From assembly GCA_947501275.1 (NCBI GenBank), contig CANMVD010000007.1, positions 49,570 through 113,569 of the forward strand: DNA of 64,000 nucleotides. The letters run 5' to 3'. Every line of letters begins with the position of its first letter. Position 1 is the stretch's first letter. Source of the DNA: an uncultured Tateyamaria sp. GTDB taxonomy: Bacteria > Pseudomonadota > Alphaproteobacteria > Rhodobacterales > Rhodobacteraceae. Below are positions 34,999-44,119 of the stretch, in pieces. The notes beneath the pieces were generated by a model, which had not been told where the DNA came from, searched no databases, and saw only the letters and a program-made list of their open reading frames with translations. A program made the position numbers and the translations under genes.

Positions 34999-36084
34999 TC
35001 ACAGAGCGTCCGACCCCGTCCGCGCCGTTCCAATGGACCACCAAGGCGCGCGCTCTGGTGCCTCGGCAACAGACGGGTGAATACGCTCTGATGGATCAAG
35101 CCCCACCTTGCGTTCCCTGCGGGTGATAAACCATCGACCAAAGCCGACAAATGTCCCGATCGACGGGGCCGATGGATCCTGATCAAAGCGCGCGCGCCAA
35201 CCGGATGGCAGCGGCAAACCGCAAGCTTCCGCCTGCTCCAACATCCAGACCAATGGAATGTTGGCCAGTGGCCGGGCCCAGTCGCGCCCCGACAGATGCC
35301 CACCTATGTCGCCGTGCACGCCACGGAACCACATTTGAACCAGATGCCCGTCCCAATCCTCTCGCGTGTCCCACATCACCGGCGCATAAGCGACGCGGGT
35401 CTCATTGTAGGCCAGCGCGTGATATCCGTGCTTTACGGATTTGCCCAAAGCGTGGTTGTGAAATGCATGGCGCGGTGCACTCAGACGCCACAGGACAGGC
35501 ATGTTCAGACCCAAGGATTTAACCGTGTCCCAAACACCCGTCATCTCGATCTCAATCTCCGCGTGGCAATGCGTATCCGCAAAGACGCGCGCAGCATCGC
35601 TGTCCGGGGAACATTCATAATGGCGGTAAACGTCGCGAATGTTGCGCTCGGTTGCAGCTTCCGCACGCAACAGACCCACACGGTCTATGATGCCGGCAAG
35701 CGAACGTACCGCGTAGGCGCCGCGCGAATATCCCAACAGGAAAATGCGGTCTCCGGGCCGGTAACGCGAGGCAAGGTAACCATAGGCGCGGCGGATCTGA
35801 CGGTTGATGCCACGGCCAAAGATCACATCACCCGCCTGCCGCCAATTCGACCACTGCAACCCCGGTTCGTAATATAGCGAAACCTCGGTCCCCATTTCCC
35901 GCAGCAGCTTTGCGGCAAGTCCCGCATTGCTTTCCTGCCCGTCTTCCATCGTGGACATGGTGCCGTCGATGATGATCACATGAATGGTCGAACCGCGCAC
36001 AGGCGGCGCGGCTTCTGGCAAGCCTTTTCCGAACCGGCTTTGTAGCCAGTTCGAAATGCTTTTATTCAGCCGCGATAGCACCAT
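34999..36084 (-). CDS. DUF2235 alpha/beta-hydrolase-like protein
   Basis: A 361-residue protein of the DUF2235 family. The nucleophile elbow is LLGYSRGAYAVRSLAG (GxSxG, about residue 120), IIIDGTMSTM is the first strand, and VWDTVKSLG and HLVQMWFRGVHGDIGGH provide the family's Asp and His. This is the Tle1/T6SS phospholipase-related fold, but no secretion partner is nearby. It overlaps the 3' end of the CoxL-type gene by 23 nt, so it is translated with it. Substrate and cell location are unknown; no signal peptide is visible. Confidence 0.82.
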   Translation of the reverse strand: MVLSRLNKSISNWLQSRFGKGLPEAAPPVRGSTIHVIIIDGTMSTMEDGQESNAGLAAKLLREMGTEVSLYYEPGLQWSNWRQAGDVIFGRGINRQIRRAYGYLASRYRPGDRIFLLGYSRGAYAVRSLAGIIDRVGLLRAEAATERNIRDVYRHYECSPDSDAARVFADTHCHAEIEIEMTGVWDTVKSLGLNMPVLWRLSAPRHAFHNHALGKSVKHGYHALAYNETRVAYAPVMWDTREDWDGHLVQMWFRGVHGDIGGHLSGRDWARPLANIPLVWMLEQAEACGLPLPSGWRARFDQDPSAPSIGTFVGFGRWFITRRERKVGLDPSERIHPSVAEAPERAPWWSIGTARTGSDAL

Positions 36085-38359
36085 CCTTCAGCAGGTCCCA
36101 AACGTTCATCGGCGTAAATGGCATATCAGCCTGGCGCACGCCACGCTCCCACAGCGCATCCTGCACCGCATTGGCCACCGCTGCCAACGCCCCGACTGTC
36201 CCTGCCTCGCCACACCCCTTCATCCCCATGATGTTGGCCGTCGACGGTACTGGTTCAGACGTAAACCCAATCATGGGAACGTCGTCAGCGCGGGGCAAGG
36301 CATAGTCCATGAACGTTGCCGTGAGAAGCTGGCCATCCTCATCGAACTGCACCTGCTCTGTCAGAGCTTGCCCAATACCCTGAACGACACCACCATGGAC
36401 CTGTCCCTTGGCCAGCATCGGGTTGATAAGATTGCCAAAATCATCAACGACCGTATAGCGATCCACCGTTGTCACGCCAGTGTCAGGGTCAATCACAACT
36501 TCCGTGATGTGACAACCATTGGGGAAACTGCGCGCCTCAAGTTTGACGCGTTGTTCATGCACCATGAGATCATCGCGCCCTTTGTCACGGGCCATCTCGG
36601 CAACGTCCAGCATGGTGGGTGTCTCGTTTGATCCCTCAATGCGGAAACGTTCGTCGTCAAAGGAAATCTCGGCAGCGGGCACGCCCGTCTCTTCACTCAG
36701 GAAAGCCGAAAAAGCTTCGGTCAGCGCTGCAACCGTGTAAAGCGTGGCGTTGTTCTGCACCGTAACCGAACGGGACCCCCCTGTGCCCCCACCCTGCTTG
36801 ATGCGGTCGCTGTCGCCTTGGATTACGTCGATCCTGTCGACCGGAATACCGGTTTGGTCGCTCAAAAACTGGGCATAGACTGTCTCGTGTCCCTGCCCGT
36901 TGGACTGTGTGCCCACATAGATGTTCACGCGACCACCTTCGGCAAATTCGACCTTGGTCGTCTCCGCCGGGTCGCCCAGAATACTTTCGATATAGTAACA
37001 CAAACCCAGCCCGCGCAGCAGGCCACGATCCGCATCTGCCGCCTTGCGCGTGGCAAATCCAGCAATGTCGGCTTCTTCTTCGGCCCGGCTCAGCACCTTG
37101 TCGAAATCGCCAACATCATAGGTTTCGCCCACGGTCGTGGCATAGGGAAACTGGTGCGGTTTGATAAAGTTGATACGTCGCAACTCCAACGGGTCAACGC
37201 CGAGTTCGCGCGCGGCCCGGTCCATGGCACGCTCAAGAATATAGATTGCCTCGGGGCGGCCTGCCCCGCGATAGGCATCAACCTGGGTCGTGTTTGTGTA
37301 ATAGCCAATCGAACGCAGATAGGTTGTCTGCACATCGTAAACTCCCATCAGAACGCGCGAAAACAACTGCGTCTGGATGGCTTGGGCAAATTGCGAGTTA
37401 TAGGCGCCCATGTTGGCCTTGTTGACCACACGGTAGGCAATAATCTTGTTGTTTTCATCGAAGGCCAGTTCCGTCAACGACGTCAGATCGCGGCCGGCAT
37501 TGTCGCTCAGCATGGCTTCGGTCCGCTCGGACATCCAACGCACGGGGCGGCCCAGATCGCGTGCGGCATGGGCCAGCACGAAATATTCGGGATACATCAT
37601 CCCCTTCATCCCAAAGCCGCCGCCGGTGTCAGGGTTGGTCACGCGGATCATCTCCGCATCTACATTGAGTGCCTTGGCCAGTTGGTCCTTGGGCCCCCAG
37701 ACCCCTTGCCCGTTGATCGCCACATGAAAGCGGTCGCCCTCCATCTCAGCGAAGCACCCGCGCGGTTCCATCGAATTGACGATAACCCGGTTGTCCCCGA
37801 CATCGAGGCTGACAACCTTGGCGGCCTTTTCAAAAACAGCGGCGCAGGCAGCCTCGTCACCCATTTCCCAGTCATATGCAACATTATCGGGCGCTTCGGA
37901 GTGAACCGTTTCGCCGCCTGCCTCGATATCCATCTTTGCGGGCAGGTCATCGTAGTCAAACATGATCATCTCAGCCGCATCGCGCGCTTGCGCCATAGTC
38001 TCGGCCACGATGAAGGCCACAGGCTCTCCCACGAAACGCACACGGTTGCGCGCCAAGATCGGGCGCTCGGGGTCTGCCCCTTGGGTGCCGTCCCGGTTGG
38101 GCATGGTTGCGCCCTGCATGGCGACGTTCATGCCTGCGGCTTCGAGATCGGCAAGAGTGTAGACAGCATGCACACCGGGCGCCGCGCGCGCCTCACTCAC
38201 ATCCAGATCAGAGATCACGGCATGGGCCACGGGAGAACGGAACACATAGGACTGCAGCGCGTTTGCAGGCGCGATGTCATCCACATAGCGCCCTTCCCCG
38301 GTCAAAAACCGAACATCTTCGCGGCGGGTGACAGATTGGCTTTTACCGAATTTTTCCAT
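36062..38359 (-). CDS. Xanthine dehydrogenase/CoxL-family molybdopterin-binding subunit
   Basis: A 765-residue large subunit of the molybdenum hydroxylase family. AGGAG precedes the ATG. The active-site loop reads AYRGAGRPEA, the form II (CoxL-like) signature, not the AYxCSFR of true aerobic CO dehydrogenase. Other cofactor-binding segments are GGGFGMKG, GQGHETVYAQFL, GGGTGGSRS and the C-terminal GCGEAGTVGA containing the catalytic Glu. It normally works with an Fe-S small subunit and an FAD medium subunit; neither gene is in the window. The substrate (aldehyde, purine or other heterocycle) is unknown. It is followed by an overlapping DUF2235 gene. Confidence 0.88.
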   Translation of the reverse strand: MEKFGKSQSVTRREDVRFLTGEGRYVDDIAPANALQSYVFRSPVAHAVISDLDVSEARAAPGVHAVYTLADLEAAGMNVAMQGATMPNRDGTQGADPERPILARNRVRFVGEPVAFIVAETMAQARDAAEMIMFDYDDLPAKMDIEAGGETVHSEAPDNVAYDWEMGDEAACAAVFEKAAKVVSLDVGDNRVIVNSMEPRGCFAEMEGDRFHVAINGQGVWGPKDQLAKALNVDAEMIRVTNPDTGGGFGMKGMMYPEYFVLAHAARDLGRPVRWMSERTEAMLSDNAGRDLTSLTELAFDENNKIIAYRVVNKANMGAYNSQFAQAIQTQLFSRVLMGVYDVQTTYLRSIGYYTNTTQVDAYRGAGRPEAIYILERAMDRAARELGVDPLELRRINFIKPHQFPYATTVGETYDVGDFDKVLSRAEEEADIAGFATRKAADADRGLLRGLGLCYYIESILGDPAETTKVEFAEGGRVNIYVGTQSNGQGHETVYAQFLSDQTGIPVDRIDVIQGDSDRIKQGGGTGGSRSVTVQNNATLYTVAALTEAFSAFLSEETGVPAAEISFDDERFRIEGSNETPTMLDVAEMARDKGRDDLMVHEQRVKLEARSFPNGCHITEVVIDPDTGVTTVDRYTVVDDFGNLINPMLAKGQVHGGVVQGIGQALTEQVQFDEDGQLLTATFMDYALPRADDVPMIGFTSEPVPSTANIMGMKGCGEAGTVGALAAVANAVQDALWERGVRQADMPFTPMNVWDLLKDGAIAAE

Positions 38360-38440
38360 GGGAAGGCTCCTGAGGCTGGAGGGGGCATCGTTGGATGCGA
38401 ACCTAGCGGTTAGAGGGCAAGTGTCCAGAGCCAGAAACGA

Positions 38441-39199
38441 CTAGGACTTGGCTACGGACGGCACAGTTCCGGCCTGCGCCCGAGGTCCAACATCCCCAAC
38501 CCACCATGCGCGTCCCTTTGCCCCGCGAAAGATATCGACCTGCGACTGCGGCGGATAGGCCTCGTACCTGTTGCGTTTGCCCGACGCGAGGCTCGTCCCC
38601 TCAACGCCGTTTTGATCCACCCACTTCAGTCGATACAACCGGCCGGTATTTATGCGCGTGACGCTCACATCCAAAACGGTGACACGCTCTTGCGCTCCGA
38701 ATTTGCGCGCCCGTACGGCGTCCACGGCCCGCCCGCCTTTCCACCACAAAAGCACAAGCGTCACCACACCCAAAACGAGGGCAATCCACCGCATCGCGCG
38801 ACCGGACTCCATCGTTGATCCAATCTGGAATTCCACCCGGTCCGGACGCTCCGGCAAATAGCGTACCCTACGCGACGTGCCGACCAGGGACTCTTCGTAG
38901 AGGCGTCGCGACACCTTGCGCCGCATCTCTCGTGGGTGTCCTTCGACATCATAACGGAACAACACGCTATACTCGGTCTTGGTGCGATCATTGCTTCGGA
39001 CACGCCGCGTGCTGCGGTCCATGATCTCGGCGCGGCTCACAACGCCCTGCGCCTCAAACGCCAACCCTTCATAGAGCGCGCCAAAACTGGCAATGCTCAT
39101 GACCACAGTGACGCTGCCAACAATCAGCGGCATCACCCCGCCCGTGCGCCACAACATCCCCCAAAATCCCGGACGTGGCCCGTGCGTAAAATCTCTCAT
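38441..39199 (-). CDS. DUF3592 membrane protein
   Basis: The protein-like region begins at MRDFTHGPRPGFWG (ATG 39199); the track's GTG at 39250 lacks support. About 252 residues with two transmembrane segments (about 20-42 and 140-160) enclosing a DUF3592-type extracytoplasmic beta domain (YSVLFRYDVEGHPREMRRKVSRRLYEESLVGTS is the recognisable part), followed by a second soluble domain. Function unknown. It lies between the CoxL-type gene (same strand) and valS (divergent). Confidence 0.75.
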   Translation of the reverse strand: MRDFTHGPRPGFWGMLWRTGGVMPLIVGSVTVVMSIASFGALYEGLAFEAQGVVSRAEIMDRSTRRVRSNDRTKTEYSVLFRYDVEGHPREMRRKVSRRLYEESLVGTSRRVRYLPERPDRVEFQIGSTMESGRAMRWIALVLGVVTLVLLWWKGGRAVDAVRARKFGAQERVTVLDVSVTRINTGRLYRLKWVDQNGVEGTSLASGKRNRYEAYPPQSQVDIFRGAKGRAWWVGDVGPRAQAGTVPSVAKS

Positions 39200-39298
39200 A
39201 CCGGGCAAGTTAAAGCAGTCGGTGGGGTGCCAAAACCCCCTTTCCTTCACCTCGCGCGGGGGCTATTTCACAGCGCAACTCATCAAAGGACCGCAGCC

Positions 39299-42200
39299 AT
39301 GGGCTTGGGAAAATTCAACGCCGCCGAAGTTGAAGCACGCATTTACGCCGATTGGGAAGCTGCGGGCTGTTTTGCCGCTGGCGCCAACGCGCGCACGGAC
39401 GCCGCCACCTATTCCGTCATGATCCCCCCGCCCAATGTCACAGGCGTCCTGCACATCGGGCACGCCTTCAACAACACGTTGCAGGACATCATGGTGCGCT
39501 GGCACCGGATGCGTGGGTTTGACACGCTCTGGCAGCCCGGCACAGACCACGCCGGCATCGCCACACAGATGGTGGTGGAACGGCGTCTGGCCGAAACCCA
39601 ACAACCCTCGCGCACCGAATTGGGGCGCGAGGCCTTCACCGCCAAGATCTGGGACTGGAAGGCCGAAAGCGGCGGCACAATCGTGTCCCAACTCAAGCGC
39701 CTTGGTGCATCCTGTGACTGGTCGCGCGAGGCCTTCACCATGTCCGGCGCCCCCGGTGCGCCGGACGGCGAAGGCGGAAATTTCCACGATGCCGTCATCA
39801 AGGTCTTTGTCGAGATGTACAACAAGGGCCTGATCTATCGCGGCAAGCGACTGGTCAACTGGGACCCGCATTTCGAAACCGCCATCTCCGATCTTGAGGT
39901 CGAGAATATCGAGACCCCGGGCCATATGTGGCACTTCAAATACCCGCTCGCGGGTGGGGCGACATATGAGTATGTCGAAAAGGATGAAGACGGCAACGAG
40001 ACGCTGCGCGAGACCCGCGACTATATCTCGATCGCGACGACCCGTCCCGAAACCATGCTGGGCGACGGAGCTGTAGCCGTGCATCCATCGGATGAACGCT
40101 ACGCCCCAATCATCGGAAAACTCTGCGAAATTCCTGTTGGCCCGAAAGAGCATCGCCGCCTGATCCCGATCATCACGGATGAATACCCGGACAAGGATTT
40201 CGGCTCGGGCGCGGTGAAGATCACCGGGGCGCATGACTTCAACGACTATCAGGTCGCCAAACGCGGCAACATCCCGATGTACAACCTGATGGACACGAAG
40301 GCCGCAATGCGCGCCGACGGCAAACCCTACGCCGAAGAGGCCGCCGTGGCCCAAGCCATCGCCAATGGCGAACAGGAATTCGACGAGGCGATGATTGCCG
40401 CGATGAACCTTGTGCCCGAAGAGTACCGGGGCCTCACCCGCGAAGAGGCTCGCACACGTGTGGTCGCCGACATCACCGCCGAGGGCAACGCGGTCATGGT
40501 GCCCAACCCGGATTACGACGCAGAAGCCGAGGCCGATCCCGAGCGTAGGGTGGGCAATCTGCCCACCATCCCTCACGTCGAAAACAAACCGATCATGCAG
40601 CCCTTCGGCGACCGCTCCAAAGTTGTGATCGAGCCCCTGCTCACCGACCAATGGTTCGTCGACACCGACAAGATCGTCGGCCCGGCGCTGGACGCTGTCC
40701 GAAACGGCGACGTCAAGATCATCCCTGAAAGTGGCGAGAAGGTTTATTATCACTGGCTCGAAAACATCGAGCCATGGTGCATCTCGCGCCAGCTGTGGTG
40801 GGGCCACCAGATTCCGGTTTGGTATGGGCCGACCTTGGACGAACTCCGAGCTTGTCCTGAAAATACAGGCAGAACGATGCACAACCTTTCAGGAGGCAAA
40901 TACTTCATCGGCCCTACCGAAACCGCTGTTCGCCACCAGGCACAAGATTACTATGGCGACGCATACGACGTCGGTTTCTATTTCGATGGTTTAGACGAAA
41001 CGCAGGAACTCTCTGACCACCAACCTGCTTACCGCTATGGTACTAGCCAATCGTTCCCGCTATTTGATGAAAACAAGGAAACCTTCTACGCATCGAAACC
41101 TTATGCGCAACTGACCCGCGACCCCGACGTCCTTGACACTTGGTTCTCCTCCGGCCTATGGCCCATCGGCACCCTCGGTTGGCCAGACGACACAGACGCA
41201 CTCAAAAAGTACTTCCCCACCTCCGACCTCATCACAGGTCAGGACATCCTATTCTTCTGGGTGGCGCGCATGATGATGATGCAACTGGCCGTGGTGGACG
41301 AAAAACCCTTCGACACCGTCTATCTCCACGGCCTTGTGCGCGACGCCAAGGGCAAGAAGATGAGCAAATCCACCGGCAACGTCGTCGACCCGCTGGATCT
41401 GATCGACGAATACGGTGCCGACGCGCTGCGCTTTGCCTCTGCGGCCATGGCCTCGCTTGGCGGCACGCTCAAACTCGACACGCAGCGCATCGCAGGCTAC
41501 CGCAATTTCGGCACCAAACTCTGGAACGCCGCTAGCTACGGCGAGATGCGCGGCACCTTTGACATTCCCCACACAGACGCAATTCCGGACACGACCCATC
41601 CGCTCAACCGCTGGATCAAGGGCGAGTTGGCCAAGACCCGCGAGACGGTGGATCAGGCCCTTGCCGACTACCGCTTTAACGACGCGGCCAGCGCGCTTTA
41701 TGCGTTCACATGGAACACGTTCTGCGACTGGTATCTGGAATTCACAAAACCCATCTTCGACGAAGGCACCCCGGAAGACATCGCGGAAACCAAGGCCACA
41801 TATGCTTGGGCGCTGGACCAGTGCCTGATCCTGCTGCATCCCATCATGCCCTTCATCACCGAAGAACTCTGGGGGCAAAAAGCGCGCCCCAAACAGCTGA
41901 TCCATGCGGATTGGCCGACCTATGGCACCGATATGGTGGACGCAGAGGCCGACGCAGAACTGAACTGGGTGATCAGGTTGATCGAATCCATCCGCTCGGC
42001 CCGCGCGCAGATGCACGTGAACGCAGGGGCCTATGTGCCGCTGGTGGTGAAGGGGTTCGAAGACACGGCCAAAGCCGCCTACACGCGCAATGAGGCGTTG
42101 ATCAAACGCTTTGCGCGTCTGGAGTCGCTGACGGAAGTTGATGATTTCCCCAAGGGCACCGTCGCGCTTGCCATATCGGGCGGCACGTTTGGCCTGCCCC

Positions 42201-42424
42201 TCGCAGATGTCATCGATGTTGCGGAAGAGATCGCGCGGCTCGAAAAGACGTTGCAGAAACTCGGCAAGGAGTTGGGTGGCCTGCGCGGACGCCTCAAGAA
42301 CCCGAAATTCGCCGAAAGCGCCCCGGCCGAGGTGGTCGAAGAGACCAAAGCCAACCTTGCCTTGCGCGAAGAGGAAGAAAGCAAGCTCAACGAGGCCCTG
42401 ACCCGTCTTCAGGAACTCGGCTAA
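39299..42424 (+). CDS. valS: Valyl-tRNA synthetase
   Basis: ATG 39299 with AAAGGA eight bases upstream is the start (MGLGKFNAAEVEARIYADWE); the 121-residue upstream extension in the track is an artefact. The protein has 1041 residues. HIGH is VLHIGHAFNNT (about 55) and KMSKS is KKMSKSTGNVVDP (about 685). The editing domain lies between, and the C-terminal coiled coil is DVIDVAEEIARLEKTLQKLGKELGGLRGRLKN. It is longer than E. coli ValRS (951), partly because of a variable segment (about residues 515-604) between the editing domain and the second catalytic half. Confidence 0.93.
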   Translation: MGLGKFNAAEVEARIYADWEAAGCFAAGANARTDAATYSVMIPPPNVTGVLHIGHAFNNTLQDIMVRWHRMRGFDTLWQPGTDHAGIATQMVVERRLAETQQPSRTELGREAFTAKIWDWKAESGGTIVSQLKRLGASCDWSREAFTMSGAPGAPDGEGGNFHDAVIKVFVEMYNKGLIYRGKRLVNWDPHFETAISDLEVENIETPGHMWHFKYPLAGGATYEYVEKDEDGNETLRETRDYISIATTRPETMLGDGAVAVHPSDERYAPIIGKLCEIPVGPKEHRRLIPIITDEYPDKDFGSGAVKITGAHDFNDYQVAKRGNIPMYNLMDTKAAMRADGKPYAEEAAVAQAIANGEQEFDEAMIAAMNLVPEEYRGLTREEARTRVVADITAEGNAVMVPNPDYDAEAEADPERRVGNLPTIPHVENKPIMQPFGDRSKVVIEPLLTDQWFVDTDKIVGPALDAVRNGDVKIIPESGEKVYYHWLENIEPWCISRQLWWGHQIPVWYGPTLDELRACPENTGRTMHNLSGGKYFIGPTETAVRHQAQDYYGDAYDVGFYFDGLDETQELSDHQPAYRYGTSQSFPLFDENKETFYASKPYAQLTRDPDVLDTWFSSGLWPIGTLGWPDDTDALKKYFPTSDLITGQDILFFWVARMMMMQLAVVDEKPFDTVYLHGLVRDAKGKKMSKSTGNVVDPLDLIDEYGADALRFASAAMASLGGTLKLDTQRIAGYRNFGTKLWNAASYGEMRGTFDIPHTDAIPDTTHPLNRWIKGELAKTRETVDQALADYRFNDAASALYAFTWNTFCDWYLEFTKPIFDEGTPEDIAETKATYAWALDQCLILLHPIMPFITEELWGQKARPKQLIHADWPTYGTDMVDAEADAELNWVIRLIESIRSARAQMHVNAGAYVPLVVKGFEDTAKAAYTRNEALIKRFARLESLTEVDDFPKGTVALAISGGTFGLPLADVIDVAEEIARLEKTLQKLGKELGGLRGRLKNPKFAESAPAEVVEETKANLALREEEESKLNEALTRLQELG

Positions 42425-42539
42425 CTCAAGCAACGCAACACCAACAGGCTGGCCCGGGGTCACATACGTCAGGTTTTTTGGGCCGGGCCACTTGCGATGC
42501 AATGTGGTCGGTTCTGCCGGACCGTGATAAGATGGCGTT

Positions 42540-42866
42540 ATGCTACGCGCGCTCAGATCTCTGGTGGAACGCCAGATTGCCAAGACACGTGCGTCCGGAG
42601 GGCTGTCCGGCCTGAACGGCGAAGGCAAGCCATTGCCAAAACGCGCATCGGACCAAGATGCCGCCCAAGCCGCAGGATTGGGTATCATGGCCGAGGCGGG
42701 CGTTGTCCCCGAAGAGTTTCCCTTGAAGCAACAGTTGCTGGAGGCAAGGGCGCAGTACGCGGCTTTGAAAAACGAGTGTGAAAAGCGTGCACAGTCCGCG
42801 CGCATCGCGGATCTGGAATTGCGCTACAATATTGCCCGTGAAGCGCGTCAGAAGTTCCTCAGCTAG
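42540..42866 (+). CDS. DUF1992 (DnaJ-C28-like) domain protein
   Basis: A 108-residue basic protein with the DUF1992 signature (RQIAKTRASGGLSGLNGEGKPLP, about residues 11-33) followed by a helical segment rich in Ala, Gln and Arg. The family resembles the conserved domain of human DNAJC28 but lacks a J domain. It has no signal peptide. It is downstream of valS, 115 bp apart. Function unknown. Confidence 0.8.
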   Translation: MLRALRSLVERQIAKTRASGGLSGLNGEGKPLPKRASDQDAAQAAGLGIMAEAGVVPEEFPLKQQLLEARAQYAALKNECEKRAQSARIADLELRYNIAREARQKFLS

Positions 42867-42985
42867 AGCGTTTTCGGAACGGCCTTGATCGCCCATTCTC
42901 GCCTGCAATCAAAGGCGTATTCGGGTGAAGTGACGCGAAATGTCGCAAACGGTCCCAGACGGGCGATTGCGATGGCGTGCTGCGA

Positions 42986-43780
42986 TCATTTGAACACAGG
43001 TGCACGTTTGGCGAAGGTCGCTGCGACCACTTCCATCTGCTCTGGCGTGCCCATCAATGCGGCCTGTGCCCGGCTTTCTTCCAGCAAAACATCACTTGGA
43101 CCATGCGTATCTGCATAAGAAATCAACGACTTGGCCGCGCGCAATGCTGCCGGAGACTTCAAAGCCAGCTCACCCGCCATCTCCATCGCAGCCGCCAGCG
43201 GATCCTCGGCCAATTCGGTGACCAGCCCCCAGGTTTCTGCGCGACCTGCATCCACGGGGGCGGCGGTATACGTCAGGCGGCGCAGCACGTCACTGCGCAC
43301 AAGGCGCGGCAACAACACCATTCCCCCCATATCAGGCACAATGCCCCATTTCAGTTCCATTACGGCAAATCGCGCGTCAGGGGCTGCAATACGGATATCA
43401 GCCCCCAAGGCCAGTTGCAGGCCAGCGCCATAGCAAACACCATGCACTGCCGCGATCACCGGCATCGGGCATCGCGTCCACACCATCGCAACTTCCTGCC
43501 ATTGGTTCGTCGTGCCTTGGCCATGGCTGCGCGGCATCAGCAATTCGACCGGGTCTTTGCCAATCATGGCCCCAAGGCCACCGATATCGATGCCCGCACA
43601 GAAGCCCTTGCCCGCTGCGGAAATGACGCACACCCGCGCGTCAGACGCAGACACCTCATTGCCGGCTGCGATGATCGCATCAATCATCGCCTGATCCACT
43701 GCGTTCATTTTGTCTGCGCGGTTCAGGCGCACATGGGCAATGTGATTTTCATAGCTTACGAGAACACGGGGGTCGGACAT
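42986..43780 (-). CDS. Enoyl-CoA hydratase/isomerase family protein
   Basis: A 264-residue crotonase-fold protein. The oxyanion-hole segments are GKGFCAGIDIGGLGAM (about 70-85) and ACYGAGLQLALGADIRIA (about 120-135, as VHGVCYGAGLQLALGADIR). The catalytic Glu of hydratases falls in DARFAVMELKWGIVPDMGG, where ELKWGIVPD matches the usual E-x2-x-G-x3 arrangement. It probably hydrates or isomerises an acyl-CoA in fatty or branched-chain acid oxidation. It is monocistronic, next to a small Tat-signal gene. Confidence 0.85.
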   Translation of the reverse strand: MSDPRVLVSYENHIAHVRLNRADKMNAVDQAMIDAIIAAGNEVSASDARVCVISAAGKGFCAGIDIGGLGAMIGKDPVELLMPRSHGQGTTNQWQEVAMVWTRCPMPVIAAVHGVCYGAGLQLALGADIRIAAPDARFAVMELKWGIVPDMGGMVLLPRLVRSDVLRRLTYTAAPVDAGRAETWGLVTELAEDPLAAAMEMAGELALKSPAALRAAKSLISYADTHGPSDVLLEESRAQAALMGTPEQMEVVAATFAKRAPVFK

Positions 43781-43853
43781 GGACGGCGCTCCTTATATGT
43801 GCGTCAATCAGACCCCGAACCGCGCCGCAATTCCACAAGAACGTGAGGGCAAT

Positions 43854-44021
43854 TCAGGGAACCATCCGTTCAACCGCGCGCATCATGCCCAAACCTTTGT
43901 CATAGACAAGGGTCAGAATGGGGCGACCACGAGACGTCGCCACCGCTGCCAAGGGGGCCATGCGCACGGCCCCGGCGGCAGCCATCGTCACCAAAAACCC
44001 ACGCCGCGATACATCAGTCAT
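43854..44021 (-). CDS. Small Tat-signal protein (55 aa)
   Basis: Not in the ORF track because it is short. ATG 44021 has an excellent ribosome-binding site (AGGAG eight to nine bases upstream). The 55-residue product starts MTDVSRRGFLVTMAAAGAV, a clean twin-arginine (SRRGFL) signal with a short hydrophobic stretch, followed by about 25 residues (GRPILTLVYDKGLGMMRAVERM). It is divergent from the aminotransferase at 44120. The tiny mature part suggests a peptide exported folded, or an accessory to a larger Tat substrate. No homologue is recognised. Confidence 0.6.
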   Translation of the reverse strand: MTDVSRRGFLVTMAAAGAVRMAPLAAVATSRGRPILTLVYDKGLGMMRAVERMVP

Positions 44022-44119
44022 TGCGCACTCTCCTACTTGCGAACGATTCTCAATATAGGCACGGATGGGACAAAACCCAAATCTTGCCCCGCCCGCGGTG
44101 CCACGATACGCCTAGAGGC

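Noticed and set aside
36818-38413. 531-aa plus-strand ORF opposite the CoxL-type gene
   Set aside because: The minus strand encodes recognisable molybdopterin-subunit motifs; the plus frame has none.
38936-39298. 121-residue N-terminal extension of ValRS in the track
   Set aside because: It lies antisense within the DUF3592 gene, and an SD plus family start is found at 39299.
39263-40882. 539-aa minus-strand ORF inside valS
   Set aside because: Antisense shadow of a GC-rich synthetase gene; the plus frame carries HIGH, KMSKS and editing-domain sequence, and the minus translation has no family-like features.
41249-42805. 518-aa minus-strand ORF opposite the valS 3' half
   Set aside because: Shadow frame; no domain-like sequence and it extends across the valS stop and DUF1992 gene.
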